Shown: positions 1-8,476 of the stretch, in pieces
Layout: each line of letters starts with the position of its first letter
Numbering within the stretch: position 1 is the first letter of the stretch
Assembly (NCBI GenBank): GCA_963667195.1
Contig: OY762962.1
Span: forward strand, 3,187,351-3,251,350
Direction of reading: 5' to 3'
DNA from: UBA7703 sp963667195
GTDB taxonomy: Bacteria; Bacillota; Clostridia; Christensenellales; CAG-138
DNA length: 64,000 bases
Translations under genes and position numbers: made by a program
The notes under the pieces: model-generated
Database searches by the model: none
What the model saw: the letters and a program-made list of their open reading frames with translations, nothing else
Told to the model about the DNA's origin: nothing

Positions 1-486
1 AACACCCTGCTTTCGCAGTTCAACGCCTGCGCAAGTAACGCGGAGAAGCGCGCACTGCTTGGCATCACCAACAGCAACTTCAGCAACGACTCGTTCCGCG
101 CGAAACTGCTGTCAGATCTCGGTGGTTCCTGGGAGCAGCTGGAAGAAGAAATCGTAGACGCCACGCAGTATCAGCAGGACAAAACGCTCTACGTGCAGGT
201 TTACATGAGCGGGCTTCGCAACGATATGGTTCCCGTCGTGTACTCAACGCAGAACTATGATCTCTCCGGCAATCAGTGGTCAACCAACCTCGTCTATAAC
301 GACGATATCGCTTTGTGGGAAGAGTACACACAGAAGCATCCCTATAACGATAGCCGCGTTGGCTACGGAATGACCGCTCTTGGCAACAACGAGGACGGCT
401 GGGAAGAGCTCAAGGACACGATGGAGACCAGCCCCGTGTGGCAGGAAGTCGTCGTACCGGCATCCCCAGACCCCGTAACCCCGTAA
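1..486 (+). CDS. C-terminal part of an unrecognised protein (5' truncated by window)
   Basis: Frame 1 is open from the first base to the TAA at 484-486, giving the last 161 residues of a longer protein. The visible part is rich in Asn, Asp, Tyr, Trp and Glu and has no membrane segment, and it ends in a short Pro-rich tail (PASPDPVTP). Such composition is common in secreted or surface proteins, but that is inference and I recognise no domain. A strong intrinsic terminator follows 16 bp after the stop, so this is the last gene of its transcription unit and is convergent with the ornithine operon. An internal GTG at 193 is open to misreading as a start, but continuous coding upstream argues for one long gene. 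Confidence 0.75.
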   Translation, partial: NTLLSQFNACASNAEKRALLGITNSNFSNDSFRAKLLSDLGGSWEQLEEEIVDATQYQQDKTLYVQVYMSGLRNDMVPVVYSTQNYDLSGNQWSTNLVYNDDIALWEEYTQKHPYNDSRVGYGMTALGNNEDGWEELKDTMETSPVWQEVVVPASPDPVTP

Positions 487-502
487 CTGGTTCACTCAAA
501 CA

Positions 503-530
503 AAAACGGACGGCATCTGCCGTCCGTTTT
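503..530 (+). terminator. Intrinsic terminator, probably bidirectional
   Basis: A 13-bp perfect inverted repeat (AAAACGGACGGCA paired with its complement) ends in a T run on the plus strand and, because its left arm starts with A residues, also on the minus strand. It lies between two convergent genes and can stop both. Confidence 0.9.
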
Positions 531-547
531 ACGTTACAAAACACAGT

Positions 548-1618
548 CTATTCGATATAGTCCCTCGCCACATACGGGCTGGTGTACGCCCGAAGCAGCG
601 CGCCGTAGTCAGGCGTGAACTCCAGCACGTCACCGACGCGGTACTCCTTTGCGTGCGACAAATCCACAATCAGGTGATCCGAACTCGCGCCGATGATCTT
701 GATGTCGCTATCCCGAGGAGTCAGCCCGTCCGCCACCGTGTCCTGACGGCCGATTTTGCAGATGCCGCGAATCTGGTCGCCGAGGCTTTCAAACGTCGGG
801 TGCTCGCCAAAGGCGTTTGCCCCGCTCTCGCCGATCGGCACCGAGGGCTTTCGCTGCACCTCAATGAGCCGGGTTGCGAGCGTAAACGCGTCGCCATAGA
901 GCCCGTTCATCACGCGGCATGCGGCAGTATCGTTGCCGAGAAAGATCGACTCGCCCAGCCGGAGATGATTGACGCACTCCGGCACAAGTCCACGCTTGAG
1001 CAGGCCCAGCGAGCTGCTGTTTCCGCCGGAGACGATCGGGATCGAAAGCCCTGTCCGTTCGCGCAGCTCGTCTACGATCTTGCAGAGCTCGCCCAGATTA
1101 TTCTCGTCGGGCAATATCGCGCCGTAGCAGGTGAGGTTGGTGCCGACGCCGATGAGTTCCACGCCGTCCTCCTCTTTCGCCGCATCCGCCGCGCGGTAGA
1201 TCGCCTCGCGTTCGAGAAACAGCAATCCTTCGCGCAGATCGCCAAGGTCGATCATAAGGATAATCTTGTGCGTCTTTCCTGCGGCGCTCGCGGCTTTTCC
1301 CAGTGCGCGAATCGTCGCAATCTCCGAAACGAGGCTGATATCCGAGAGCAGCACCGCCTCCTCCGCTTCCTCCGGCGCAGGCGCGCGCAGGAGCAGCTTC
1401 GGCTTTTGCGTGTTGAGCCGCGCGAGGTTCTCTGTCCGCGCGTCGGCGAGCATCGTTGCCCCGCTCTCTTCGAGCACGCGAACGATCCGCTCGTCCGCGC
1501 ATACGACCTTTGTCACCGCGGCAATCGAAACGCCGTTCTCCGCGCAGAGCGCGCAGAGCATGTCGATGTTGTGTTTGATTTTAGTTAAGTCCGCCGTGAT
1601 GCGCGGGTATGTTGCCAT
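548..1618 (-). CDS. orr: Ornithine racemase (PLP, alanine racemase-like fold)
   Basis: Interconverts L- and D-ornithine, supplying D-ornithine to the aminomutase encoded just upstream. The 356-residue protein has an alanine-racemase type N-terminal barrel with the likely PLP lysine K37 in the motif AVTKVV, and a Gly/Ser-rich phosphate-binding loop VSGGNSSS. It is the last gene of the ornithine fermentation operon, starting 23 bp after the ATPase gene, with a GAGGAAG ribosome site before the ATG. The terminator at 503-530 follows. The assignment as ornithine rather than alanine or proline racemase rests mainly on the operon, which matches the gene set known from Clostridium sticklandii and C. 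difficile. Confidence 0.9.
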   Translation of the reverse strand: MATYPRITADLTKIKHNIDMLCALCAENGVSIAAVTKVVCADERIVRVLEESGATMLADARTENLARLNTQKPKLLLRAPAPEEAEEAVLLSDISLVSEIATIRALGKAASAAGKTHKIILMIDLGDLREGLLFLEREAIYRAADAAKEEDGVELIGVGTNLTCYGAILPDENNLGELCKIVDELRERTGLSIPIVSGGNSSSLGLLKRGLVPECVNHLRLGESIFLGNDTAACRVMNGLYGDAFTLATRLIEVQRKPSVPIGESGANAFGEHPTFESLGDQIRGICKIGRQDTVADGLTPRDSDIKIIGASSDHLIVDLSHAKEYRVGDVLEFTPDYGALLRAYTSPYVARDYIE

Positions 1619-1641
1619 AGAGCTTCCTCGGTAAACTACGG

Positions 1642-3000
1642 TTACACGAACCGCAGAGTTGATCGTAAGAGTTGTTTCGCGGCCTGCGGGTTCGTCTTTG
1701 CCAGCACGCCGAGCGATGCCATGATATAGCTTTCGTCAAACGCAAGCCGCATGACGCCGGGTTTCGGGTATAGCATAGTTCCGCCCGCGTTGCAGTCCGC
1801 AAGCTTGCGGAGGATGCTTTCCCGTTCCGGCAACCGCGTCAGCGCGCCGCCGGTGCCGATGATGGTCTTCACCTGCGTAAGGTCTTTGCCCTCCGCCGCC
1901 GTCGCTCTGCCTTGCGGCGTGTAATAGTGCCGCAGGTGTCCCGCATGTCGGGAGATCGCGGTGAGTCCCGCCTCCAAGCACAGCCGCGTGGTCAGCTTAA
2001 ATTGCTCGTCGCTCGCCGGAATCGCTTGATAGTCCCGCATGACCGCGGGAACATCCAGCTCAAGCTCGCGTGAGAGTTTCGCTTCTCCAATCTGCTCCAC
2101 AAGGTGGCGTGCGTTGACGAACAGCCCAAGATCGCCCTCGACCGTGCGCTTGTTAAACGGCTCCGGCGCGGTCAACAACTGCGCAATCTCGTCCGAACCC
2201 TGCGTGACCGAGTGTACGTCCGTGGTCGCTCCACCGATATCCAGCACACAACAATCACCGATCTCCTCGTAGAGGAGCATCGCGGCTTCCATGACCGCGC
2301 CCGGCGTCGGCAAAATCGCGCCCGTAACCAACTCGCGAATGTGCTCCATGCCCGGCGCGGAGACGATGTGCCGCTCAAACGCCGCGTGGATCACCTTTCG
2401 CACAGGCTCGATATTCAGCGCGTCGAGGCGCGGATAGACGTTCTCCGCAAGATAAATCGGAACATGCGCCTCTTCAAAGATCGCGCGGATTGCGCTCTGG
2501 TTTTGAACGTTGCCCGCGTAGAGCACGGGAGCTCCCGTACCCGCCTCCGCAATCCGTTTCGCGTTATAGAGCGCGGTTTCGCGCTCTCCGCCGTCTGTTC
2601 CGCCCGCGAGCAGGATCAGATTCGGTTTGATCGCGCGCTGTTCGGCGAGATCGTCGTTCGTGAGCCTGCCCGCCGTGGTCTGGCGCACGATTGCGCCCGC
2701 GCCGAGCGCGGCAGCCCGTGCCGCACTGACGGTCATGTCGTATACAAGCCCGTGGACGCACATCTTGAGTCCACCCGCCGCGCTGGACGAGGCCAATAGC
2801 TCGCCATAGTCGAGTGTACCCGTGCCGAGGTTTCGCTTTAGTTCGTCGATGGCGTGGTTCAGCCCCACGCGAACGTCGCCCTCCAGCACGGTGGTCGCAG
2901 CCTGCCCCTGCCCCAAAAGGCGCGGGCAATCGCCCAGCGCAAACGCGCTGACCAGCGTGGTGGTGGAGCCGATCTCGGCGATGAGTACGTCCGCGTACAT
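1642..3000 (-). CDS. MutL/GlmL-family actin-like ATPase, putative ornithine aminomutase reactivase
   Basis: A 452-residue member of the GlmL/MutL family of actin-fold ATPases, which accompany B12-dependent mutases but whose biochemical role is poorly established. Phosphate-1 (EIGSTTTLV, residues 9-17), phosphate-2 (LDIGGATTDV) and adenosine-type (IGTGGA) motifs are visible. It is not the DNA mismatch-repair MutL. The frame stays open upstream inside oraE, but the ATG at 3000 is chosen because the protein begins with the family's N-terminal strand and lies one base after the oraE stop. Position between oraE and orr copies the clostridial operon and suggests repair or chaperoning of the adenosylcobalamin-dependent OraSE complex. 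That role is inference. Confidence 0.85.
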   Translation of the reverse strand: MYADVLIAEIGSTTTLVSAFALGDCPRLLGQGQAATTVLEGDVRVGLNHAIDELKRNLGTGTLDYGELLASSSAAGGLKMCVHGLVYDMTVSAARAAALGAGAIVRQTTAGRLTNDDLAEQRAIKPNLILLAGGTDGGERETALYNAKRIAEAGTGAPVLYAGNVQNQSAIRAIFEEAHVPIYLAENVYPRLDALNIEPVRKVIHAAFERHIVSAPGMEHIRELVTGAILPTPGAVMEAAMLLYEEIGDCCVLDIGGATTDVHSVTQGSDEIAQLLTAPEPFNKRTVEGDLGLFVNARHLVEQIGEAKLSRELELDVPAVMRDYQAIPASDEQFKLTTRLCLEAGLTAISRHAGHLRHYYTPQGRATAAEGKDLTQVKTIIGTGGALTRLPERESILRKLADCNAGGTMLYPKPGVMRLAFDESYIMASLGVLAKTNPQAAKQLLRSTLRFV

Positions 3001-3001
3001 G

Positions 3002-5221
3002 TTATTTCGTTTCGCGGCATTCGCGTTCTTTGACGAGGAAGGTAGCCACATGGTTTCCGTGCGTTCCTCTGCCGAAGCCCGCGTCTGCGCCCGCTTCCTT
3101 CGCGCGCTCGCTCTCCACCTGCGTGCCGCCCGCGGCAAACAGGAGCTTGTCGCGCACGCCCATCTCCCGCGCAATCCGGTCGATACGAGCGATGTTCTTA
3201 TAGTGAATGTCGTCGTGCGAGATGATGACCGAAGCCAGCATCGCGTCCGCGTTGAGCTCGATTGCCGCGCCCACGAGTTTTTCCGGCGGAACGGAGGTGC
3301 CGAGATAGTGCACCTCGATGCCGTATTTCTCGATGCCGCCGTGCTTGATGTCGATGATTTCGCGCAAGCCGACCGAATGCTCGTCCTCGCCGATGGTGCC
3401 GCAGACCACGCGCATGGGCCTCTGCTCAATCGCGGCGCGGAGCTCTTCCTCGCCCAACACGTCGGGATCTGCAGGAATCACGAGTGAAGCGACGTCGATA
3501 TCAAAATCGACCTTGCCTTTGAGTTCGATGCGCGTGCCCTCCGCGCGGTGCAGCACCTCGCGCGAGATCACGGCGATGTCCTTGAGGTTCATGCGCCTTG
3601 CGCACTCGATGGCGGCGGCCTCGGCGATCTTCCTCTCCGCCGGGAAGCAGAATGTCAAAAGCACCGTTCCGTCCGCGAGCCACTCCATCTCCGGTCTGAT
3701 CTTCTCCGCGTTTGGTTGCGCGAACGATTTCAGCACGTCCATGCGCAGATACACGTTGTCGTCCTCATCGAGTTCGTCGATGTAGACGATCTTCTCCGGC
3801 ACTTCCAGCGTGCAACCGCCGATCAGTGCGGCGGGGTTCTTTGGGTCTCCGCCGTATTGCGCGACGTTGTTTCTGCCATAGTGTGCGGTGACGGGTGCCA
3901 TGTAGTCCGCTTCGCGCTTGATCACGGTGCCCGCGCCGATGCCGGCCGCGAGCTTCCGCGCGATGCCGTCGCCGTTGCGCTCCGGGAAAAGCCCGCTGTC
4001 CACGAACATCCCGCTCTCGATCGCCGCAAAATAGCCGCCCCGATCTATCATCTCTTCGAGGAATAGCACGGCGCGCTCGGTCAGTTCGCGCGATTTTTCG
4101 GCGAGATAGCCGGCTTTCTTGAGCTCTACCATCTCCATAAGCCCGTCGAGACCCACCAACGTCTGCTTGGCGGTGTCGCAAGCCTCGATGTTGTAGATGT
4201 GCCAGGGTACGTTGCGCCCTTCGTCCGGCGTAATCGTGGACTGGATGTCCGCGCTGGTGAGTTTGCTGACCACCATGTTGAGCACATGCGTCACCGTCGC
4301 CTCGCGCGTGCTGGATTCGATATACTTTGTGTTCATCTGCGCGCGCATGCGATAGCCCGTAAAGAGGTTGCGTAGCGCAACCGCGTACGGAAGATCCATA
4401 TACACGCAAGGTCCGGGCGTCGCCGTCGGCGGCACGGTGGAAAGGCAAATGTTCTCCTTCGGCACGCCGACCTTCTCGCTGTACAGCGCATTGATCGCGT
4501 GCTGCACCATGAGTTCCGGCATGACCTTCCAGGCATCGCGCGCGGTGGCGTTCGCGTTGTGCGCGCCGTCGATCTGCGCCATGTTTGCCCACGCGATGAG
4601 CTTTTTGCTCTCCGCCGCGTCCACAAACGAGCGCAGCATGTTGATGTTGCGATAGATCACGTTGTATTGCGGGTCCTGATGACAGCCGTTGACGCCCTCT
4701 TCCGCGAACATGACCGCGATATCCGGCCCGGCCACGCCGCTGACATAGCTGTGATAGTTGATGGGTCTGCCGACTTCATCCTCGATCAGGTCGAGCGCTT
4801 TTCTCTGCGCGCGCACCTGTTTGCGGGTGATCGGCACACCTCCGCTTCCTTGCGGTGTGCCTTCGATTAAACCATCATAATGGCTTTGTCCTGAAGTGCG
4901 GATGACCATGATGTGATCCGCGCCGTGGTGCGCCGCCATGCGCATGCGGCGGATGTCGTCCTCAAACCGCCCGCTCGCGATTTCGGTTGTGATGACCGGC
5001 ATCGGCTGCGGGTCAACGTCGCCGAAATAGTGTGCGGGAGGCAGCGGCACACCGTCCTTGAGCGGCACGCTGCAATCGTGGTAGGTGAAAGGCCCCATCG
5101 TGAGGTTCGGCGCGGGTTCGCGCCATGTCCAACCGCGGCGACGCGGATGATAGCGCTCCAAGTCTTCCAGAATCTTCGCAACGTCGATGTTTTCATCCGG
5201 ATTCAGGCGATATTCGCTCAT
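3002..5221 (-). CDS. oraE: D-ornithine 4,5-aminomutase large subunit OraE
   Basis: Large, cofactor-binding subunit of the adenosylcobalamin- and PLP-dependent mutase that moves the terminal amino group of D-ornithine to C4, giving 2,4-diaminopentanoate. At 739 residues it is of normal length: a lysine-5,6-aminomutase-like TIM barrel fills most of the protein and a Rossmann cobalamin domain lies at the C-terminus. The base-off B12 motif DxHxxG is DEHSVG with axial ligand H615, and K626, eleven residues later, sits where the PLP-binding lysine of the C. sticklandii enzyme lies. The ATG overlaps the oraS stop by 4 bp, implying translational coupling, and is preceded by GGAGG. Confidence 0.96.
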   Translation of the reverse strand: MSEYRLNPDENIDVAKILEDLERYHPRRRGWTWREPAPNLTMGPFTYHDCSVPLKDGVPLPPAHYFGDVDPQPMPVITTEIASGRFEDDIRRMRMAAHHGADHIMVIRTSGQSHYDGLIEGTPQGSGGVPITRKQVRAQRKALDLIEDEVGRPINYHSYVSGVAGPDIAVMFAEEGVNGCHQDPQYNVIYRNINMLRSFVDAAESKKLIAWANMAQIDGAHNANATARDAWKVMPELMVQHAINALYSEKVGVPKENICLSTVPPTATPGPCVYMDLPYAVALRNLFTGYRMRAQMNTKYIESSTREATVTHVLNMVVSKLTSADIQSTITPDEGRNVPWHIYNIEACDTAKQTLVGLDGLMEMVELKKAGYLAEKSRELTERAVLFLEEMIDRGGYFAAIESGMFVDSGLFPERNGDGIARKLAAGIGAGTVIKREADYMAPVTAHYGRNNVAQYGGDPKNPAALIGGCTLEVPEKIVYIDELDEDDNVYLRMDVLKSFAQPNAEKIRPEMEWLADGTVLLTFCFPAERKIAEAAAIECARRMNLKDIAVISREVLHRAEGTRIELKGKVDFDIDVASLVIPADPDVLGEEELRAAIEQRPMRVVCGTIGEDEHSVGLREIIDIKHGGIEKYGIEVHYLGTSVPPEKLVGAAIELNADAMLASVIISHDDIHYKNIARIDRIAREMGVRDKLLFAAGGTQVESERAKEAGADAGFGRGTHGNHVATFLVKERECRETK

Positions 5222-5583
5222 TGTTTGCCTCCAAACAGGCGCGCGGCCTCTTCCAGATTTGCGGGAACGAGCAGCGCCAGCCCCGCTTCACGAATGTCAA
5301 ACCCTTTAGCTTGGCTATAGCGGTAAACGACGTTTCCCGCGCCGTGACCCAACAGGCTCTTTTCGACGCAGCCATCGACAATCGCCTTTGCTTCCAATGA
5401 ACTAAAGCCCATGCGCAAGAGCACGCTTCGCTCAATCGCGGGCGAGGTGTTCTCTTTTGCGAGCTCCAGCAGAGGATCGACAAGCTGCCCTGTCAGCGCC
5501 CAAAAGCGCGCTTTCAGCTCCTCGTCGCTGAGGTTTTTGAGGTGTTCGTGCCTTGTTTGAAAATCGTCTTCGCGTTTGATCAT
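5218..5583 (-). CDS. oraS: D-ornithine 4,5-aminomutase small subunit OraS
   Basis: A 121-residue, helical small subunit of D-ornithine aminomutase. It binds no cofactor itself but is needed for the active heterotetramer with OraE in the characterised enzyme. The sequence is of the usual length and opens with the family-like MIKREDDFQTRHEHLKNLS. A GGGAGG site precedes the ATG, and the stop codon overlaps the oraE start in an ATGA arrangement. Placed between ortB and oraE exactly as in C. difficile and C. sticklandii, which makes the assignment secure even though a short helical protein offers few motifs. Confidence 0.94.
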   Translation of the reverse strand: MIKREDDFQTRHEHLKNLSDEELKARFWALTGQLVDPLLELAKENTSPAIERSVLLRMGFSSLEAKAIVDGCVEKSLLGHGAGNVVYRYSQAKGFDIREAGLALLVPANLEEAARLFGGKQ

Positions 5584-5612
5584 ATCTTCCTCCCGATCTT
5601 GTTCAGGATTGC

Positions 5613-7010
5613 TTATTGTTTGAGTGCCTCCAGCACAAACGAGTCATTCGTCTTCGTCTCCTCCGCGAGAAACGCGATGTCCCCCGCCGTCGGCGCGTGG
5701 TCGATCGTCGTTGCCGCGTGGGTGATCAGCGAACGGCGCATGTGGTCGAGATCGACGTCCACCGCGTGCAGAAGCTTCGGATGCGCAGGCAGAATGATGC
5801 TCTCGCCCGCAACTTCGTCTCTCGGATCGCCGAGCGACACGCGAATTCCGTTTTGCCGCGCAAAGCTGAGTTGCGCGCTGCCATGCTTGCCCGCGCCTGT
5901 GTACTCCGTCTCCTGCACAACGACGATCGCGTCTTCTGGCAGCTCCTGCGCGAGCGAGATCGCGGCGGCGAGGCTTGTGTTGCCCGCGGGCCCGCGCTCG
6001 ATGCCTTCCAGCCGCGCGAGAAGCTCCGTCGTGTAAAACACCTCGCCCTGATTGACCGTCACATATCGATCCATGTAGCGAAGGGGTCTCGCCGCGCTGC
6101 GCGGCACGTCGCTGCGATCCGGCCAGGTAGAAAACGGCATACCGAATCCCGTGTGTCCGGTCGTGAACGATTTGCGGTTGAACTGCGTGTCGCTCGCCAT
6201 GTGCAGCCCTTTGAGATTCACACTCGCGGCGACGACCTGCGCCGCGCAATTCGCCTTGATGAGCCCGCGCGCGGTACCCGTCAGGTTGCCGCCGCCCGCG
6301 TTGGTGCAGACGACCACGTCCGGGTCTTTGCCGAGCTGCGTGCGGCACTGCTCGGCCACCTCGTAGCCAAGCGTCTCGATCCCCGCGATACCGAACGCAG
6401 TGTAGAGAGAGGCGTTAAAATAGCCCGTGTCTTCGAGCATCCGGAGCACGGTGTAAAACAGTTCCGGGCCAACCGTGAGCTGCACGACCTCCGCACCGAG
6501 GGCTTCGCACTTGCGCGCTTTTTCGATGATTTCCGGCTGACCCACGCCGCGCGAATCATAGCACTCCTGCACAACGATACACTTCAGCCCGCTCTTTGCG
6601 CAGCAGCTCGCGACCGCCGCGCCGTAGTTGCCGCTGGTCGCGGAGAGCGCGCCCTTGTAACCCATACGCTTAGCGTGGTGGATGCTCGTCGCAGCCCGGC
6701 GCACTTTGAAGCTTCCGCTGGGGTTTGCCGCCTCGTCCTTGACGAAGATGCGCGCGCCGTAGCCGTCTTTGCTGATCTTCCGCACGAGGGAAGTGATATT
6801 CTTTAGCTCGATTAATGGCGTGTTGCCGATTGCAAACCCGCGCTGAATCTCCGCGACATCCTCCAGCGTGTAGCCGGTGGACGCCATCATGCGTTCGTAG
6901 TCAAACGCGATGGAGCCGCTCTCGAACTGCTTGTAGTCCACGCCGACCGCGTTGCGGATGATCTCCGCTTTGCGCGCCATGACGGCGGAGTAACTGTTGT
7001 CCTTCGTCAT
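5613..7010 (-). CDS. ortB: 2-amino-4-oxopentanoate thiolase beta subunit OrtB
   Basis: PLP-dependent subunit of the thiolase that splits 2-amino-4-oxopentanoate with CoA into alanine and acetyl-CoA. The 465-residue protein has the threonine synthase/tryptophan synthase beta fold: the Schiff-base lysine is K102 in PSGSFKVRRA, an ATSGNYG loop follows, and a glycine-rich NAGGGNLTG phosphate loop lies in the middle. A GGAGGTGA ribosome site sits inside the end of ortA and the two genes overlap by 4 bp. It could be misannotated as threonine synthase or cysteate synthase from fold alone; the neighbours settle it. Confidence 0.94.
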   Translation of the reverse strand: MTKDNSYSAVMARKAEIIRNAVGVDYKQFESGSIAFDYERMMASTGYTLEDVAEIQRGFAIGNTPLIELKNITSLVRKISKDGYGARIFVKDEAANPSGSFKVRRAATSIHHAKRMGYKGALSATSGNYGAAVASCCAKSGLKCIVVQECYDSRGVGQPEIIEKARKCEALGAEVVQLTVGPELFYTVLRMLEDTGYFNASLYTAFGIAGIETLGYEVAEQCRTQLGKDPDVVVCTNAGGGNLTGTARGLIKANCAAQVVAASVNLKGLHMASDTQFNRKSFTTGHTGFGMPFSTWPDRSDVPRSAARPLRYMDRYVTVNQGEVFYTTELLARLEGIERGPAGNTSLAAAISLAQELPEDAIVVVQETEYTGAGKHGSAQLSFARQNGIRVSLGDPRDEVAGESIILPAHPKLLHAVDVDLDHMRRSLITHAATTIDHAPTAGDIAFLAEETKTNDSFVLEALKQ

Positions 7011-7309
7011 TTTGCGTCACCTCCGAAGAGGAACGCGAATGCCTCGTCCCCCGCCTGTTGCAGTTCCGGTACAAAATCGCCGAAGCTATGGCTGTAGTGC
7101 GGCGTTTCTTCCACGAGTGTGCCTCTCACCACGCGTCCCGTGCGGGTCGTCACCACGGCTTCGCTTCCGAGCGCGGCATCCTCGTGGAGATATCCCTTCG
7201 TCCACTGCTCCAGCGGAACGGACTTTGTATCGTCCGGAACTGCGGATGATCGCTGCTCCGGCGTTAATATGATGCTATGGATGCGAACCCAATCGCCCTT
7301 TTTTGCCAC
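7007..7309 (-). CDS. ortA: 2-amino-4-oxopentanoate thiolase alpha subunit OrtA
   Basis: Small partner of OrtB in the thiolytic cleavage step of ornithine fermentation, about 100 residues. The sequence MAKKGDWVRIHSIILTPEQ is the expected N-terminus of the family. A GTG three codons upstream (7318) also opens the frame, but that codon is itself part of the sequence AGGTGA, a good ribosome site 5 nt before the GTG at 7309, so 7309 is preferred. The last codons overlap the ortB start in ATGA fashion, indicating stoichiometric coupled synthesis. Confidence 0.92.
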   Translation of the reverse strand: MAKKGDWVRIHSIILTPEQRSSAVPDDTKSVPLEQWTKGYLHEDAALGSEAVVTTRTGRVVRGTLVEETPHYSHSFGDFVPELQQAGDEAFAFLFGGDAK

Positions 7310-7329
7310 AGAAGTCACCTCGAATCTGA

Positions 7330-8388
7330 TTATTTCAGCAAACCTTCCTCGATCTGATCACGAAAGTCTCCCATGATCGCGTGCGGAACGGGCAGGTCGA
7401 TCATCGTCTTTAGTCCCGGACGAGCGTTGATCGCGTGCGGAATCATGTTCACGCACATCGCGATGGTGCCGATGCCGCCGTTGACCTCCGGCTGAATCTT
7501 CATATCGACCCGCGGCGAACCTTCCAGTGTGATGTAGTCGCCCGTGTGCGTGCCGCCGAGCTCCGGCTCGATCTGCTGCGGGTGGATCATATCGATCTTG
7601 ACTTTGCCGTTGACATAGCCTTGCCCCGTCATGTTCACACCCGCAACGTTGCCGCGGCTCGCGAATCCGTAAGGCGATTTGCGGTCGACCTCGGTGAGGA
7701 TCGGTGCCATCTGCTGGGAGAACTCGTCAATCTGCCAGCCAAGCGCATGCGAAATCATACCGACGCTTTCGGCAAATCCGACGTGCCCCGCGAGCTCGCC
7801 CTTCTCCACACCCTCGTCAAACGCTTCCGGCGTTAAGCCCACGCCCTGCTCCTGCATCACCAGCGGGCCAAAGGGCGAGAGCGAGTTGACTCTGCGGCAG
7901 GTGACCTTGTCCACGTGCGTCATGCAGCCAGAAAGACAAATCGCAAGTAAATCCATCATAAGCCCCGGGTTGATGCCCGTGCCAAGCGCGGTCACGCCGT
8001 GCTCTTTTGCCACGCGGTCGATCTCTTTTGCGAGTTCCGGCTCCTTTGCCGCGGGATAGCTCATCTCCTCGGCGGTGCTGATGGCGTTGACCCCGCGCGA
8101 GAGCACCTTCACGAGCTTGGGATAGACATCCTTCGTGAACGAGTCGGTCGCGAGGATGCAGACGTCCGCGCTCTTTTCCGGCAACGCTTGATCGATATCG
8201 CTCGTGACGATTACGTCCTTGCGATCTCCGCGCGGAACCTCTAATAGCGCAAAAATACTTTTGCCGACGCGATTCGGGTGCAGATCACAAACGCCCGTGA
8301 TCTCCACGCCCGTCTTTTGCAGCAGCACCTTCGTAATGCCGCCGCCCATCGCGCCAAATCCCCAAACCGCTACCCGAATGTTTCGCAT
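7330..8388 (-). CDS. ord: 2,4-diaminopentanoate dehydrogenase Ord
   Basis: First gene of the ornithine operon: oxidises and deaminates (2R,4S)-2,4-diaminopentanoate to 2-amino-4-oxopentanoate with NAD(P)+, releasing ammonia. The 352-residue protein starts with a Rossmann dinucleotide motif (VAVWGFGAMGGG, residues 6-17) and belongs with dihydrodipicolinate reductase/diaminopimelate dehydrogenase-like enzymes. GGAGG lies 6 nt before the ATG. The 88-bp gap before it contains an AT-rich CATAAT candidate -10 but no convincing -35, so the operon may have its own promoter, read through from the PHP gene upstream, or both. Confidence 0.94.
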   Translation of the reverse strand: MRNIRVAVWGFGAMGGGITKVLLQKTGVEITGVCDLHPNRVGKSIFALLEVPRGDRKDVIVTSDIDQALPEKSADVCILATDSFTKDVYPKLVKVLSRGVNAISTAEEMSYPAAKEPELAKEIDRVAKEHGVTALGTGINPGLMMDLLAICLSGCMTHVDKVTCRRVNSLSPFGPLVMQEQGVGLTPEAFDEGVEKGELAGHVGFAESVGMISHALGWQIDEFSQQMAPILTEVDRKSPYGFASRGNVAGVNMTGQGYVNGKVKIDMIHPQQIEPELGGTHTGDYITLEGSPRVDMKIQPEVNGGIGTIAMCVNMIPHAINARPGLKTMIDLPVPHAIMGDFRDQIEEGLLK

Positions 8389-8476
8389 ATCGTTCCTCCA
8401 GCTGTTTATTAGCCAAGAAAATCGTTGGATTCGATGAAATTATGATGTTGTATGGTTAAAAAAATGATTGAATAAA

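Noticed and set aside
653..1588. Long plus-strand open frame opposite the ornithine racemase gene
   Set aside because: Arg/His/Ala-rich shadow typical of the antisense of a GC-rich gene; the minus strand encodes a complete, conserved enzyme in an operon.
1642..3429. Reading the MutL-named gene as a DNA mismatch repair protein or with its longer N-terminus
   Set aside because: It has actin-fold ATPase motifs of the GlmL family, not the GHKL motifs of mismatch-repair MutL, and the longer N-terminus overlaps oraE in another frame.
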